Source: a virus
DNA length: 22,740 bases
Virus record (IMG/VR): IMGVR_UViG_3300042322_000039
Coordinates: 1 to 22,740 of that record
Strand: one strand, 5' to 3'
Shown: one piece after another, positions 13,468-21,703 of the stretch
Layout: each line of letters begins with the position of its first letter
Numbering within the stretch: the stretch's first letter is position 1
The notes under the pieces: generated by a model
Seen by the model: the letters and a program-made list of their open reading frames with translations, nothing else
Database searches by the model: none
What the model was told of the DNA's origin: nothing
Made by a program: the position numbers and the translations under genes

Positions 13468-13989
13468 CTAAAAGTTATCCACGACAGTGTTTTGATTAAT
13501 ATCTGGCACATTTATATCTGTGATGGCGTACGGTTCGAGCGTGGCGATCCGTTCTTCCCATCGCTCATACCCGGCAGTCGTGGTTACACCGGGCACCGTA
13601 ATGTTCGAGTGCGCTTGGATTGCGTCCACAGCGGTGATGCTCACGTAAGTGTCGATAGCGAATGTAGTCGTATTCAGAACGTATGCAGAATTGATGTCAG
13701 CAATAGTTCCCAGATACACCGACCCTTCATCGGGTGTTGCGAACTGCGTTGAGTACACCTGAACCGGCATGCGCGGTGACAACGTTGCCACAACGGCCGG
13801 ATCGAGTGAGTTATACAGCACAATCGTTGCCAGTCCGACGTTCACCGAATCAAGTCCCAGAACACCGACAGTTCCGCCGCGCTGAATCTGCACCTCGTTA
13901 CCTTCAGACAGAATCTCCGTCCAGACCAAAGTCGACTTATTCTGCACACGAATACGCAGATAGTCGTAGGGAACAGTCGAATAAGTCAA
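13468..13989 (-). CDS. Distal tail-like minor tail protein (173 aa)
   Basis: Located immediately after the tape measure and before the hub, where siphoviruses encode the distal tail protein that caps the tube. The sequence is beta-rich (VQIQRGGTVGVLGLDSVNVG, VYLGTIADINSAYVLN), and the C-terminus is acidic. ATG 13989 overlaps the tape-measure stop (ATGA). At 173 residues it is short for a Dit and lacks an obvious second domain. Assignment is positional. Confidence 0.65.
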   Translation of the reverse strand: MTYSTVPYDYLRIRVQNKSTLVWTEILSEGNEVQIQRGGTVGVLGLDSVNVGLATIVLYNSLDPAVVATLSPRMPVQVYSTQFATPDEGSVYLGTIADINSAYVLNTTTFAIDTYVSITAVDAIQAHSNITVPGVTTTAGYERWEERIATLEPYAITDINVPDINQNTVVDNF

Positions 13990-15188
13990 CGCGCACCCAG
14001 ACGTTGAGCATCCTGAACAGCCTTCATAACCGTACGGCCAACAGTTGCGGTAGGAGTTATGCCCGTCACGTTGACAGTCACCGGGGACTTTGATGTTGAG
14101 CCGGTGCGCCCTTGCGGTGTCGGCCGCGGACCAACAGGAATCGGCACATCAAAGTTCGGGCTAGAACCGCCACTGAAGTTCTTGATCCACGCTTTACCGC
14201 CCGGTGTACTGAACCAGTCACCAATGGCTTTGAGTGCGCTGTAAACGCCTTGCAAGCCTTTTCCGACGTTGACGGCCGACTGAGCCAGAAACGCCATAGT
14301 CGATGCAAAGTCTTTGACCGCTTGCGCACCTTCAGGTGATGCAATCCATTTACCAAAGTCCTCAAGTTGTTTGGTCAGGTCTTTGATTGCCTTCTTGCCC
14401 TCGACCGAGTCCAGCCAGGCAGACATCTTGTTGGCAATATCATCAACTGCTGGCAACAGAGCAAGCGACATTGTTTCCACAACGTTTTCAAAGCGAGCGT
14501 TCATCTTGTCTGTCGCGGATGCTGTTGCAGCTGCAGTTCCACCAACCTGCGTTTCGATTGCCGACAGAATGAGTTCTTGTGCTTTGAGCAACTTACCCGA
14601 CTCGACCAGAGCCTTGATTTTCTTTTTCTCGGAATCGGTGAACGTGACACCAGCCTTGCGTAGCGCTGTAAGGCCCTTGATTGGGTCTTGGAGCGCCTTA
14701 CCGAGTTGTTTGGCGTTACTCTCTGCATCACCAAATCCTGCGGCGGCTAAGTCGATTGCAGCGATTGTTGCGCGGTCGAATGCTCCACCTGTTGTGTCGG
14801 CTGTTTTCGCTAATTGTTTGAATGTGAGCAAGATGGCTTCGGCTGAACGGACTAGCTCATCATCGACACCGGTGGCAAATGAGATTGCTTCGGCATATTC
14901 CGACAGTCGGTCTGTGACGTTCTTTGTGTTGTCACCGAAAAGTCCCATCTGTTTGGCGATGTTCTCAAGTCGGAGTTCGGACTTTCGGGCTTCCTCGCCC
15001 ATCTTGATAAAGTTCGGCAAGAAAGCGAACAGTGCCCCTGCGAGTGCGCTGATGGCACCGAACGCGAGTCCCATGCCGGTCTTGAGAACCGAGCCGAAGG
15101 TGAGGGCTGACTTGCCAGCCTTTTGTAAACCTGTTGCGAACGATTTTGTTTGCGCCACTAATGTGACAATCATATTTCCGCGAGCCAT
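13986..15188 (-). CDS. Tape measure protein, short (400 aa)
   Basis: The N-terminus (FATGLQKAGKSALTFGSVLKTGMGLAFGAISALAGALFAFLPNFIKMG) has the hydrophobic, alanine/glycine-rich pattern of tape measures. Then come long helical stretches (SELRLENIAKQMGLFGDNTKNVTDRLSEY, DPIKGLTALRKAGVTFTDSEKKKIKALVES) and a Pro/Thr/Gly-rich linker near 350-375. At 400 residues it predicts a short tail, if tail length scales with protein length as in other siphoviruses. The start at 15188 overlaps the upstream gene's stop by one base. Confidence 0.92.
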   Translation of the reverse strand: MARGNMIVTLVAQTKSFATGLQKAGKSALTFGSVLKTGMGLAFGAISALAGALFAFLPNFIKMGEEARKSELRLENIAKQMGLFGDNTKNVTDRLSEYAEAISFATGVDDELVRSAEAILLTFKQLAKTADTTGGAFDRATIAAIDLAAAGFGDAESNAKQLGKALQDPIKGLTALRKAGVTFTDSEKKKIKALVESGKLLKAQELILSAIETQVGGTAAATASATDKMNARFENVVETMSLALLPAVDDIANKMSAWLDSVEGKKAIKDLTKQLEDFGKWIASPEGAQAVKDFASTMAFLAQSAVNVGKGLQGVYSALKAIGDWFSTPGGKAWIKNFSGGSSPNFDVPIPVGPRPTPQGRTGSTSKSPVTVNVTGITPTATVGRTVMKAVQDAQRLGAR

Positions 15189-15754
15189 TATGCTCCCCCG
15201 AATCCTGTTGCGTCGAAGCCGTTCTTTTCAATCCAACGGCCAATCTCTTTGTTCCACATTCTGACTACGCCGCTGCGAGTCTGGTCGCGTGCGGTGCGCA
15301 TGTACGGGTTGCCCTTGGTGCGAATGTTTTCTTGACGAACTCCACGACCGTCACGGAATACTCTCGCACCGATACGGCTACCGAGGTCAGAACGCTTATA
15401 GAACCGACCAAATGACACGGACTTGGCATACGAGTCTGTTTCGCCCCGTTCTTTTGCGCTTGCAATGACAACGCCACCAAACAAGTACCGGGCAGGTGCG
15501 TTGTTTTGTGTGATTTTCTTGCCTTGATAACCGCGAATTGAAAGAGCAAGCGCACCGGATCTACGAGGTGCTAAATGGGTGGCGCGTTGAGCAACAATGA
15601 TGGCTGCCTGCTTGACCCACTTTTGAAACTCGTTTCGCTCGAGTCCCATCTCTTTCAGTTTTCGTGCCACACCGTTCGGTCCGTAGAGTCCAGCGATGTA
15701 CGCGCTACCACTTTTGCTCGTGGCAACGCGCACACCGTAGACACTGTCGGCCAT
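15188..15754 (-). CDS. HK97 gp10-like minor tail/connector protein (188 aa)
   Basis: The central part (QAAIIVAQRATHLAPRRSGALALSIR) matches the pattern of HK97 gp10-like proteins, which have an LVP-x-x-T/S-G-x-L-x-x-SIR-type motif and serve at the head-tail joint or tail tube end. The protein is basic. Its place between major tail protein and tape measure, rather than between adaptor and tail terminator, is unusual. No pair of frameshifted tail-assembly chaperone genes is seen in this interval. Start 15754 lies one base after the preceding stop. Confidence 0.65.
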   Translation of the reverse strand: MADSVYGVRVATSKSGSAYIAGLYGPNGVARKLKEMGLERNEFQKWVKQAAIIVAQRATHLAPRRSGALALSIRGYQGKKITQNNAPARYLFGGVVIASAKERGETDSYAKSVSFGRFYKRSDLGSRIGARVFRDGRGVRQENIRTKGNPYMRTARDQTRSGVVRMWNKEIGRWIEKNGFDATGFGGA

Positions 15755-15755
15755 G

Positions 15756-16160
15756 TTAGACCGTGGCGAGAACGGGTGCGCCTACAACTTCGAAGCGAAC
15801 GCCAGACCACGAGAACGTGCCATCGGCAGATGCGTCTCCACCAAAAGGCAGACGGCCTTGTGCAGGGATGCGCAGAGTGCCAGTGAAAGTTGATGCCAGA
15901 GCGGTTGAGCTGGTGAGAACGAACGGAACTTCGTCACCTGCGGAGTTCCAGCAAACACGCCAGAACGAAGCAAGGTCAGTTGAAGTAATACCTGACAGCT
16001 CTACATACCAGTCACTACTGCCGCCTTCAGCTGCCGAAGCAAATGTCGTGACATCGGTTGATGCTTCTTCTGACTGGAGCATGATGCTTGACAAGTCAGC
16101 GGTGTAATCGTCACCGTCGACCGTGATAGTGATGGAGTTCGCTTTTACACGATTGACCAT
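15756..16160 (-). CDS. Major tail protein (134 aa)
   Basis: A small beta-rich protein (NSITITVDGDDYTADLSSIML, DWYVELSGITSTDLASFW, TFSWSGVRFEVV) in the canonical position just before the tape measure region, expected to form the tail tube as stacked hexamers. ATG 16160 has AAGGAA upstream at good spacing. It is at the short end for tube proteins, consistent with a minimal phage. The assignment is from fold pattern and order. Confidence 0.8.
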   Translation of the reverse strand: MVNRVKANSITITVDGDDYTADLSSIMLQSEEASTDVTTFASAAEGGSSDWYVELSGITSTDLASFWRVCWNSAGDEVPFVLTSSTALASTFTGTLRIPAQGRLPFGGDASADGTFSWSGVRFEVVGAPVLATV

Positions 16161-16172
16161 GATTTATTTCCT

Positions 16173-16538
16173 TTACAGTTGTGTGTTTTGTTTGACCGTG
16201 ATGGTCGCACCCAGATAAACACCGGTTGGTATTTCAACCGATGTCGGTTGACCTACTTCGGCGGCATACATGCCAGGAGCGTTGTAGATTGCGGTGAGAA
16301 CGGTTTCGACCGTCTCATCGAGGGCTTTGGAGATGACAATGTTCGTCCCAGTGGCCGCGATAATTTCCACGTCAAATGAGATGACGAATTCGCCGAACAC
16401 TTCACCGCTGACGATCCAGTCACCCGAGGGGACCATGACGGCCATCGGTGGGACTGCCCGGTCGGGAATCTCCGCATAAGCGCGCACCCCTGCTGTCTCA
16501 AGTACAGCGAGGAGTGCGGCTCGTGCTTCGGAAATCAT
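16173..16538 (-). CDS. Tail terminator-like head-tail joining protein (121 aa)
   Basis: The sequence opens with a short helix (MISEARAALLAVLETAG), a P-D-R-A-V-P-P segment, and beta strands (GEFVISFDVEIIAATG), then a helix around KALDETVETVLTAIYNA and a final strand region. This order resembles phage tail-terminator/minor tail (gpU-like) proteins. It starts at 16538 in an ATGA overlap with the adaptor gene and precedes the major tail protein. Assignment by order and secondary-structure pattern. Confidence 0.68.
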   Translation of the reverse strand: MISEARAALLAVLETAGVRAYAEIPDRAVPPMAVMVPSGDWIVSGEVFGEFVISFDVEIIAATGTNIVISKALDETVETVLTAIYNAPGMYAAEVGQPTSVEIPTGVYLGATITVKQNTQL

Positions 16539-16849
16539 GCGAACGAATATCCGTTGATGATTGGGTTCAGCAGTGGGTATGCGCCGACCATAGGGTCACG
16601 GGCGACACGTTGCGTTTGTGTACCGTCGAACGTCGCAAATTGTGCGATGCCGTTCGGTGCAGACCGCCGGTTGAACAGTTCCTGACCAACCTCGAGTCTG
16701 GCGCGGTCAAAGACATCGTTCGGAACGTCACGATCGCGGATGTATGCGTTGACGAGCGTTGTTGCTTCATCCCAGCATTGTTCTACGAAGGTGTCATCGG
16801 CGGATGCGGAGTTCACATACGCTTTGAGGTTGTTCCATGTCATGGCCAC
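16535..16849 (-). CDS. Head-tail adaptor (gp6-like connector, 104 aa)
   Basis: A helical protein (DDTFVEQCWDEATTLVNAYIRD, DVFDRARLEVGQELFNRR) matching the shape of HK97 gp6-like adaptors that bind the portal ring. It follows the capsid gene, its usual place. I chose GTG at 16849 because AGGAG lies six bases upstream; ATG at 16843 would be too far from it. The protein ends in a short linker (YPLLNPIINGYSFA). Confidence 0.75.
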   Translation of the reverse strand: MAMTWNNLKAYVNSASADDTFVEQCWDEATTLVNAYIRDRDVPNDVFDRARLEVGQELFNRRSAPNGIAQFATFDGTQTQRVARDPMVGAYPLLNPIINGYSFA

Positions 16850-16868
16850 GCCAGGCTCCTAGAGGTTA

Positions 16869-17900
16869 TTACGGGGTCTGGTCGATGGGGATGATGAACG
16901 CAGGGTACTCGCCAGCGGTGGCCGTGTAGGTCGAGAGCGAGAACGCTTCCGACAGGTTGACGGCGTTTTCCTGCGAGAGACGAAGCGCTCCCGAGGTGTA
17001 CTGACGGAGAGCGAGCGACGAAACGAATGCGCACTCGTCCTTGTTCACCGAGTCAAGTCCAGCGTCAACGACGATGGGGATGCCGGCGATGGATCCACGG
17101 AGACCGGAGACGTTTGCCGAACCTGCGAAGCCGAGGGCTTCACCAGCGAACGAGATGACCGGGGTTCCGTCAAGAGCAAGCAAGTCCTTGAACGTGGCCT
17201 TGTCAACGACGAGGGCATCAATCTGCACACCGTTGGGGGTGAAGTAGGTTGCCGATGCGTCAGCAAGTGCGCCAACCCAGCCGTCGTATGTTCCAGCTGC
17301 AAGGGTGACCTTGTTGGTTGCGATGACTTGTGCTGCACAAACAGCCTGGTACTTGGTGCGGAGCTGGGTGGCGAGAGCCTTGCCGAGTCCGATTGCCTGA
17401 CCGCGGAGAACCGAGTTCAAGTAGTCAACCGATGAACGGTCGATAACCTGACGCGACAGTTCGGAGTAGTTTCCGACCGTGATGATGTTCTCGGTGAACG
17501 TGTCCAGGTTGAGCTGGTAGTACCCGAGGTCGTCACCTTCGGCAGCCTGTGTGGCCGTACCGTCAGTGATGCCGTCGACAACAGCGAACGTGATCGTCAT
17601 GCCGGTGGGGGGAGTAACGCCGCGACCGAACACCGAACCGAGAGGGTTGGCTGCTTCGACGAGACGGATGAGGTCTACGTCAACGGGGGTCGTGATTGAG
17701 TCAGCGGTCGTTGCGCCAGTGTAAGCGCGGACTGCGTTCTCTTCGTTGGCAGCGAGTGCCTGGAGGAAGTGTCCAGCCGAACGGTAGGACGGTGCCGAAG
17801 GGGTTTCGACGGTGCCGAGAGTTGAGATTTCACGCTCAACCATTTCAATGCGCTCACGAACCTCGGCGAGTTCGGGAGTCAGGTCACGGATTTCATCCAT
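16869..17900 (-). CDS. Nested capsid protein from internal start, copy B (343 aa, predicted)
   Basis: Initiation at codon 162 of the fusion would produce a protein of 343 residues: the scaffold-like helical segment plus the whole capsid domain. AAGGAG (17906-17911) lies 5 bases before this ATG, as good a site as that of the full gene. It would supply the several hundred capsid subunits without matching protease. A nested in-frame product is known for lambda C/Nu3, with a different domain partition. Translation from this site is predicted, not shown. Confidence 0.55.
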   Translation of the reverse strand: MDEIRDLTPELAEVRERIEMVEREISTLGTVETPSAPSYRSAGHFLQALAANEENAVRAYTGATTADSITTPVDVDLIRLVEAANPLGSVFGRGVTPPTGMTITFAVVDGITDGTATQAAEGDDLGYYQLNLDTFTENIITVGNYSELSRQVIDRSSVDYLNSVLRGQAIGLGKALATQLRTKYQAVCAAQVIATNKVTLAAGTYDGWVGALADASATYFTPNGVQIDALVVDKATFKDLLALDGTPVISFAGEALGFAGSANVSGLRGSIAGIPIVVDAGLDSVNKDECAFVSSLALRQYTSGALRLSQENAVNLSEAFSLSTYTATAGEYPAFIIPIDQTP

Positions 17901-18383
17901 GATTTCTCCTTTTTGTTCAGCCGATACAGGGATGTCCTGTTCGGGTTCGTCACGCAATTCCGTGACAGTCGCTCCCTCATACCAAGGGAACGAAACTAGT
18001 GAGACTTCACGCACATAGGCATCGGTCACAATGCGGTTGCGTTCTTCGTCTGTGGTGGACTTGCGCATGAGGAAACCAACCGAGAAGCGGTTGATGACAC
18101 CATCCTCGAGAAGTGCAATGGCATCCTTGCCACGCGCCGTTTCGGATATGGTTGCGCGAATCTCAAAGCCTTCGTCAGTGTGACGGCCTTCGATAATGCG
18201 ACCAATCGGTTCTGACTTGTCGTGTTGCCACATCAGTTTGGCTTCGGGGTCGAGCGTTACGGAGTCCCGAGCGAACATCTCGCCATTCTCCAGTGTGCCG
18301 TAAGGGACAGCGATGCCAGCGACTTCGCGCTTGTCCTTGTCAGTGAGACGGAACTCCATCTCACGGGTCTCAAATTGTTCCAT
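16869..18383 (-). CDS. HK97-type prohead protease fused to major capsid protein, copy B (504 aa)
   Basis: Complete version of the fusion partly seen at 1-1461. Protease part: residues 1 to about 155, with His54 (WQHDKSEPIGR) and Ser101 (NRFSVGF) at the likely catalytic positions. Coiled, charged delta/scaffold-like segment: about 160-195 (DLTPELAEVRERIEMVEREI). HK97-fold capsid: about 205-504, including the SELSRQVIDRSSVDYLNSVLRG spine region. An AGGAG precedes ATG 18383. In typical HK97-like phages protease and capsid are separate genes; fusion imposes equal amounts unless the internal start at 17900 is used. Confidence 0.95.
   Translation of the reverse strand: MEQFETREMEFRLTDKDKREVAGIAVPYGTLENGEMFARDSVTLDPEAKLMWQHDKSEPIGRIIEGRHTDEGFEIRATISETARGKDAIALLEDGVINRFSVGFLMRKSTTDEERNRIVTDAYVREVSLVSFPWYEGATVTELRDEPEQDIPVSAEQKGEIMDEIRDLTPELAEVRERIEMVEREISTLGTVETPSAPSYRSAGHFLQALAANEENAVRAYTGATTADSITTPVDVDLIRLVEAANPLGSVFGRGVTPPTGMTITFAVVDGITDGTATQAAEGDDLGYYQLNLDTFTENIITVGNYSELSRQVIDRSSVDYLNSVLRGQAIGLGKALATQLRTKYQAVCAAQVIATNKVTLAAGTYDGWVGALADASATYFTPNGVQIDALVVDKATFKDLLALDGTPVISFAGEALGFAGSANVSGLRGSIAGIPIVVDAGLDSVNKDECAFVSSLALRQYTSGALRLSQENAVNLSEAFSLSTYTATAGEYPAFIIPIDQTP
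17898..17911 (-). promoter_or_regulatory. Internal Shine-Dalgarno and in-frame ATG, copy B
   Basis: AAGGAG at 17906-17911, spacer of five bases, ATG at 17898-17900. The surroundings are identical to 976-989 in copy A. Confidence 0.6.
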
Positions 18384-19503
18384 TGGGAACTCCTAACAGT
18401 GGCGCGAGCTTCTCGTCCTCACGGACTTCATCGATTGTTTTGAAGCCTGCTGCGATTGCGATTTGGTGGGCTTGGTATCGGGTAAGTGTGTCGTTGCGGA
18501 GAAGTGCGTCGATGTTCATGCGTGCGTCGGTTCCACGTGGGAGCAGAGCGCTCATGGCTTGCTCAATCTCGACGTAGTAGGCAGACAGCGAGTACCGGGT
18601 GAACGCGATCTGTTCCTGCTCGACGTTCGAGTACGTCATGCTCGAGCCGGCTTCTGCCAGCATCATGTTCGCGGGAATCCCTAGGATGCGACAGACTTGC
18701 GAAGTGTTCCACTGCTGGACCTCGACGAACATCGCGTCACGGGGGTTCAGGAACAAGTTCTGAATTGACAACTCGGCAGGTGACACCACACTGCCACCAG
18801 TCTGCGCGTTACGCAACGACTCAGCAATATCAATCAACGTGTCAGGCGAGACAGGAACCTTCGGCGAAACAACCTGCGCAGCCATACCCGAATCCGAGAA
18901 CCACTTCGACGCAAAATCGCGGGTATCCTTCGAGTTTCGCAATTCCGCCTGGCACGCCTGGATAGGACCAAGGCCGTAAAGGTTGCCGGGCATGCTAAGC
19001 ATCTTGAGGTGCTGAATCTCATTAGGTTGGTATTCAGTAGTACCCCGATAGGTGTACCCGGTGAGTTCTCCGCTATCCGTCGACTCAATCAGAATGTCGA
19101 ATGGGTTCAGCACTTCAAGTTTCACAGTCTCACCGCGGCCATTGCGCGAAATACGCCAGTAAGCGTTTCCAGCCACAGCCATCGAATTGACAGTACGCGC
19201 CATAAACTCGGCACGGGTAATCTTGTCATCCGGTTGCTTTACCCACAAGGGTGTCGACTCAAGCCGAACATCGTCACGGTAAAGGTGCACACCAATCTGC
19301 TTGATTGCGTTCGACAGAATAGATACGCCACGGTAGACGGCGGCAATGCTCACAGCTTCGAGAGTGTTCACACCAGCCGATGCGGAACGGGGCGGTGGCA
19401 CGATACTTGATCGCGTTGTCAGTTCGGTGCTGAATTCGGACGCGACTGAACGCACCGTCTCGATTGCTCGGAACGGGTTCAGGAAGTCCAGAAGGCTTGC
19501 CAT
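18370..19503 (-). CDS. Portal protein, copy B (377 aa)
   Basis: Second allele of the portal at 1448-2581. The protein differs at five positions (Leu/Phe, Asp/Glu, Gly/Ser, Ser/Thr, Val/Leu), all near the N-terminus, although the nucleotide sequence differs at many third positions. The ATG at 19503 again lacks a Shine-Dalgarno and follows the conserved promoter-like spacer. The stop overlaps the capsid start by 14 bp as in copy A. Confidence 0.93.
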   Translation of the reverse strand: MASLLDFLNPFRAIETVRSVASEFSTELTTRSSIVPPPRSASAGVNTLEAVSIAAVYRGVSILSNAIKQIGVHLYRDDVRLESTPLWVKQPDDKITRAEFMARTVNSMAVAGNAYWRISRNGRGETVKLEVLNPFDILIESTDSGELTGYTYRGTTEYQPNEIQHLKMLSMPGNLYGLGPIQACQAELRNSKDTRDFASKWFSDSGMAAQVVSPKVPVSPDTLIDIAESLRNAQTGGSVVSPAELSIQNLFLNPRDAMFVEVQQWNTSQVCRILGIPANMMLAEAGSSMTYSNVEQEQIAFTRYSLSAYYVEIEQAMSALLPRGTDARMNIDALLRNDTLTRYQAHQIAIAAGFKTIDEVREDEKLAPLLGVPNGTI

Positions 19504-19567
19504 ACGCAATAATCGTACCATACGACGCAAGAATCTTGCGTAGCGTGTCTAAATTGTACGTTTTATG
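19504..19567 (-). promoter_or_regulatory. Conserved promoter-like spacer with palindrome upstream of portal, copy B
   Basis: Same elements as 2582-2645: extended -10-like TGGTACGAT at 19512-19520 and the ACGCAAGA/TCTTGCGT palindrome at 19525-19541. One base differs from copy A, just beyond the palindrome. Confidence 0.45.
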
Positions 19568-19648
19568 TTATTGGCAGGAATCGCACTGCAAGAAGTCCAT
19601 CGGGTCAACGGGTGGGATGGGGTAACCATCGAGAGTCTGCTTGTCCAT
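19568..19648 (-). CDS. 26-aa CxxC microprotein, copy B
   Basis: Same length and stop as copy A. The only residue difference is Phe for Tyr before the Leu-Gln-Cys-Asp-Ser-Cys-Gln end; the other six base-changed codons are synonymous. It sits 20 bases after the terminase stop. Confidence 0.6.
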   Translation of the reverse strand: MDKQTLDGYPIPPVDPMDFLQCDSCQ

Positions 19649-19667
19649 AGAGGACTACATTATCAGG

Positions 19668-21092
19668 TCAGACCATGATCGTGCGAGTGGCCACAGCCTT
19701 CAGCGTTTCCGCACCATGACAAGCCAAGAGTGTGGCCATCACCGCGTCTATCTCCACGCTCGAGTCACGCCGCGAAATACGGAACCCGTTGTCTAGCACC
19801 TTGCGAACGGTTCGCGGAATCTGAACAGACAGCAACGGGTCCGGTGCGTGCTTGAGCGTTTCGTTCTTGAGCCGGGCATGGAACGAGGAGCAAGCACCGT
19901 TTATCTGCGAGTTCTGAATAAGTTCTGAATTGATACCACGACGGACAAGCTCGGTGTGTAGATCCTTGAGCATCAGACCGTCCATGATGATAGCCCGGGG
20001 AGAGTGCTGGTGGAGTTGTTGTGCGACGAGCATCAACTTTTCCAGAGTCGGCTTCACAATGGATGCGACCAGTTCGGTGTGGATGACACCGTCAACCATT
20101 ACAGCTGCGGCCACAGTTGCGAACTCCCAGCCAGGGGAACGGTCAATGCCAAAGACAACCTGACCGGTCGGCATGACATCGTCGATGCCACGCTCGTTCT
20201 TGAGCCACAACGAGAACGGGATAAACACATCCTTTGCGGTGTTCACGAATCGGTTCAGCCGGTACCGGATAACATCCAGGTCGGGTTCTGATCGCGCATC
20301 AGACAGAACAAGCTTCGGGTCAATGCGACCGTCTTGAAGTGCAGGGTTGGCTTCGGTAAGTAACGCCATAAACTCGTCATCGTCATCGGGGACAATGGCT
20401 TCGGATGCTTCCCATATCCACGCACCAAAGCCTTCGAGTTCTCCAGCGATTGCCTTTTCGGCCATGCCATACAGTCGAGTCAAAAGTTCGGAGTTCTCGT
20501 CCCCTGCTGTTGTGATGCCACAGAGCATTGAGTCGGGTCGACTGCCGAGCCCGGTCTGAATGGCCGACCAGCTTGCATCATCAACCAAGTGCACTTCATC
20601 AATGATTGCAATTGAAACGGGGATACCTTGAAGGCTGTTTGCTTTAGACGTTTTGATTTCATATCGCGTTCCCTCGTTAGTTCGGATACCACGAGTCTCG
20701 GTAATCTTTGACATCATCGACGAGAACGTCGGGTTGGCATTGATAATGCGCAACACTCGGTCGTGGACAAGTCGAGCCTGCTCAACGGTCGACGCAATAC
20801 CGATGTTGTATTGATTTGGTTTCCGCATCAGAGCGAGCAGTCCGATTGCTGTTGCTAATTCTGTTTTGCCGGATTGTCTTGGGACGCTGATTATGCAACC
20901 TCTCCACCTCAAGGTCCCGTCTGGTAACAGTTCGGTAACGCGGCGCAGCAGCTCACGTTGCCACGGGTCGAACCGAAACGGCTTCCCGTTTGCAACAGTC
21001 CAGGCATACTCGAACGCTGGCAGGTAACGGTCAATGTCGGCCGCAAAGTCTGGGGTCAGTGGCGGTGTGTGACGTGCAGGGCTAAATACCAC
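19668..21092 (-). CDS. Terminase large subunit, copy B (474 aa)
   Basis: Second allele of the packaging motor, same length as copy A. Walker A reads VPRQSGKT here (Ser for Asn), Walker B AIIDE. The nuclease residues Asp317, Asp371 and Asp449 are retained. GTG start at 21092 overlaps the small terminase. The ATPase half differs from copy A far more than the nuclease half at protein level. Confidence 0.96.
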   Translation of the reverse strand: MVFSPARHTPPLTPDFAADIDRYLPAFEYAWTVANGKPFRFDPWQRELLRRVTELLPDGTLRWRGCIISVPRQSGKTELATAIGLLALMRKPNQYNIGIASTVEQARLVHDRVLRIINANPTFSSMMSKITETRGIRTNEGTRYEIKTSKANSLQGIPVSIAIIDEVHLVDDASWSAIQTGLGSRPDSMLCGITTAGDENSELLTRLYGMAEKAIAGELEGFGAWIWEASEAIVPDDDDEFMALLTEANPALQDGRIDPKLVLSDARSEPDLDVIRYRLNRFVNTAKDVFIPFSLWLKNERGIDDVMPTGQVVFGIDRSPGWEFATVAAAVMVDGVIHTELVASIVKPTLEKLMLVAQQLHQHSPRAIIMDGLMLKDLHTELVRRGINSELIQNSQINGACSSFHARLKNETLKHAPDPLLSVQIPRTVRKVLDNGFRISRRDSSVEIDAVMATLLACHGAETLKAVATRTIMV

Positions 21093-21312
21093 GACGCAAC
21101 AGTTCAGCCAACGGGTCCATATCGGCTTGCACGCTTGGCCGTTCTTTCAGCAACGACCGGTGGAGCACACCGAATTGCGCAATCAAGGCGGCAGTCACTT
21201 CCCGGTCAAGTTCGATGGCCACGGCTTGCAATGCAACAACCGATGGTGCGTGCGCTGCAGTCAACCACGTTTCGTTTGCAATGAATTGCTGGACGGCGTT
21301 TTCGAAGTTCAA
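21082..21312 (-). CDS. Probable terminase small subunit, copy B (76 aa, TTG start)
   Basis: Second allele of 4160-4390. It keeps the AGGAG and TTG start, the ALQAVAIELDREV helix and the DPLAELLRR end; changes cluster just before DPLAEL (SVQAD for GATVD) and at the first residues. The GTG at 21384 is again inside the hairpin. Confidence 0.72.
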   Translation of the reverse strand: MNFENAVQQFIANETWLTAAHAPSVVALQAVAIELDREVTAALIAQFGVLHRSLLKERPSVQADMDPLAELLRRGI

Positions 21313-21439
21313 GGCTTTGCTCCTAAATGTTGAAAAGTTCGGGCGTAAAAAGGAAGGGTAGGCGGCGGATTGGGGCAACCCCACTCAAAAAAGAGTGGGG
21401 ACTTTATGCGAGGGGACAGACCACCCACGATTGTTTATG
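21313..21439. other. Non-coding packaging-region spacer, copy B (possible cos region)
   Basis: Counterpart of 4391-4514. The portion 21346-21400 is identical to copy A, while 21401-21439 is replaced by largely unrelated bases and is 3 bp longer. The hairpin is included. Confidence 0.35.
21372..21400. terminator. Hairpin between HNH and small terminase, copy B
   Basis: Identical to the copy A hairpin: CCCCACTC at 21379-21386 and GAGTGGGG at 21393-21400 with an A6 loop on the plus strand, and the alternative GGGGCAACCCC fold at 21372-21382. Confidence 0.45.
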
Positions 21440-21703
21440 TTATGGGATGACTACCCCCCACCTGGGGTTCGTCCAGTTGAGGCGTGTGTTGATGCGGTCT
21501 GCTTTGGCAGAGTTGCATCGTCGGCAGCAGGCGATGAGGTTGCCTGGTTCGTTACCGCCACCGAGGGAGTGGGGGATGATGTGATCTACAGTGTCTGCCA
21601 CCCCCCCGCAATATGCGCACGTTTCAGCATCTCTGGCGAGGATGAATGCGCGTGTGCGTTTCCATTCGGTGGTGCGTAGGTCGGCTCTGTCTTTGGCTGG
21701 CAT
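21440..21703 (-). CDS. HNH endonuclease, copy B (87 aa)
   Basis: Second allele of 4515-4778, same length. The CAYC and CRRC knuckles and DHIIPHSLGG are intact. The start at 21703 overlaps the metallophosphoesterase stop (TAATG). Changes such as Glu/Ala and Asp/Val avoid the zinc and active-site positions. Confidence 0.92.
   Translation of the reverse strand: MPAKDRADLRTTEWKRTRAFILARDAETCAYCGGVADTVDHIIPHSLGGGNEPGNLIACCRRCNSAKADRINTRLNWTNPRWGVVIP

Noticed and set aside
14314-15264. Long plus-strand open frame (316 codons) opposite the tape measure
   Set aside because: It lies entirely antisense to a convincing tape-measure gene and is low complexity (Ser/Ala-rich), as expected from the mirror of that codon usage.
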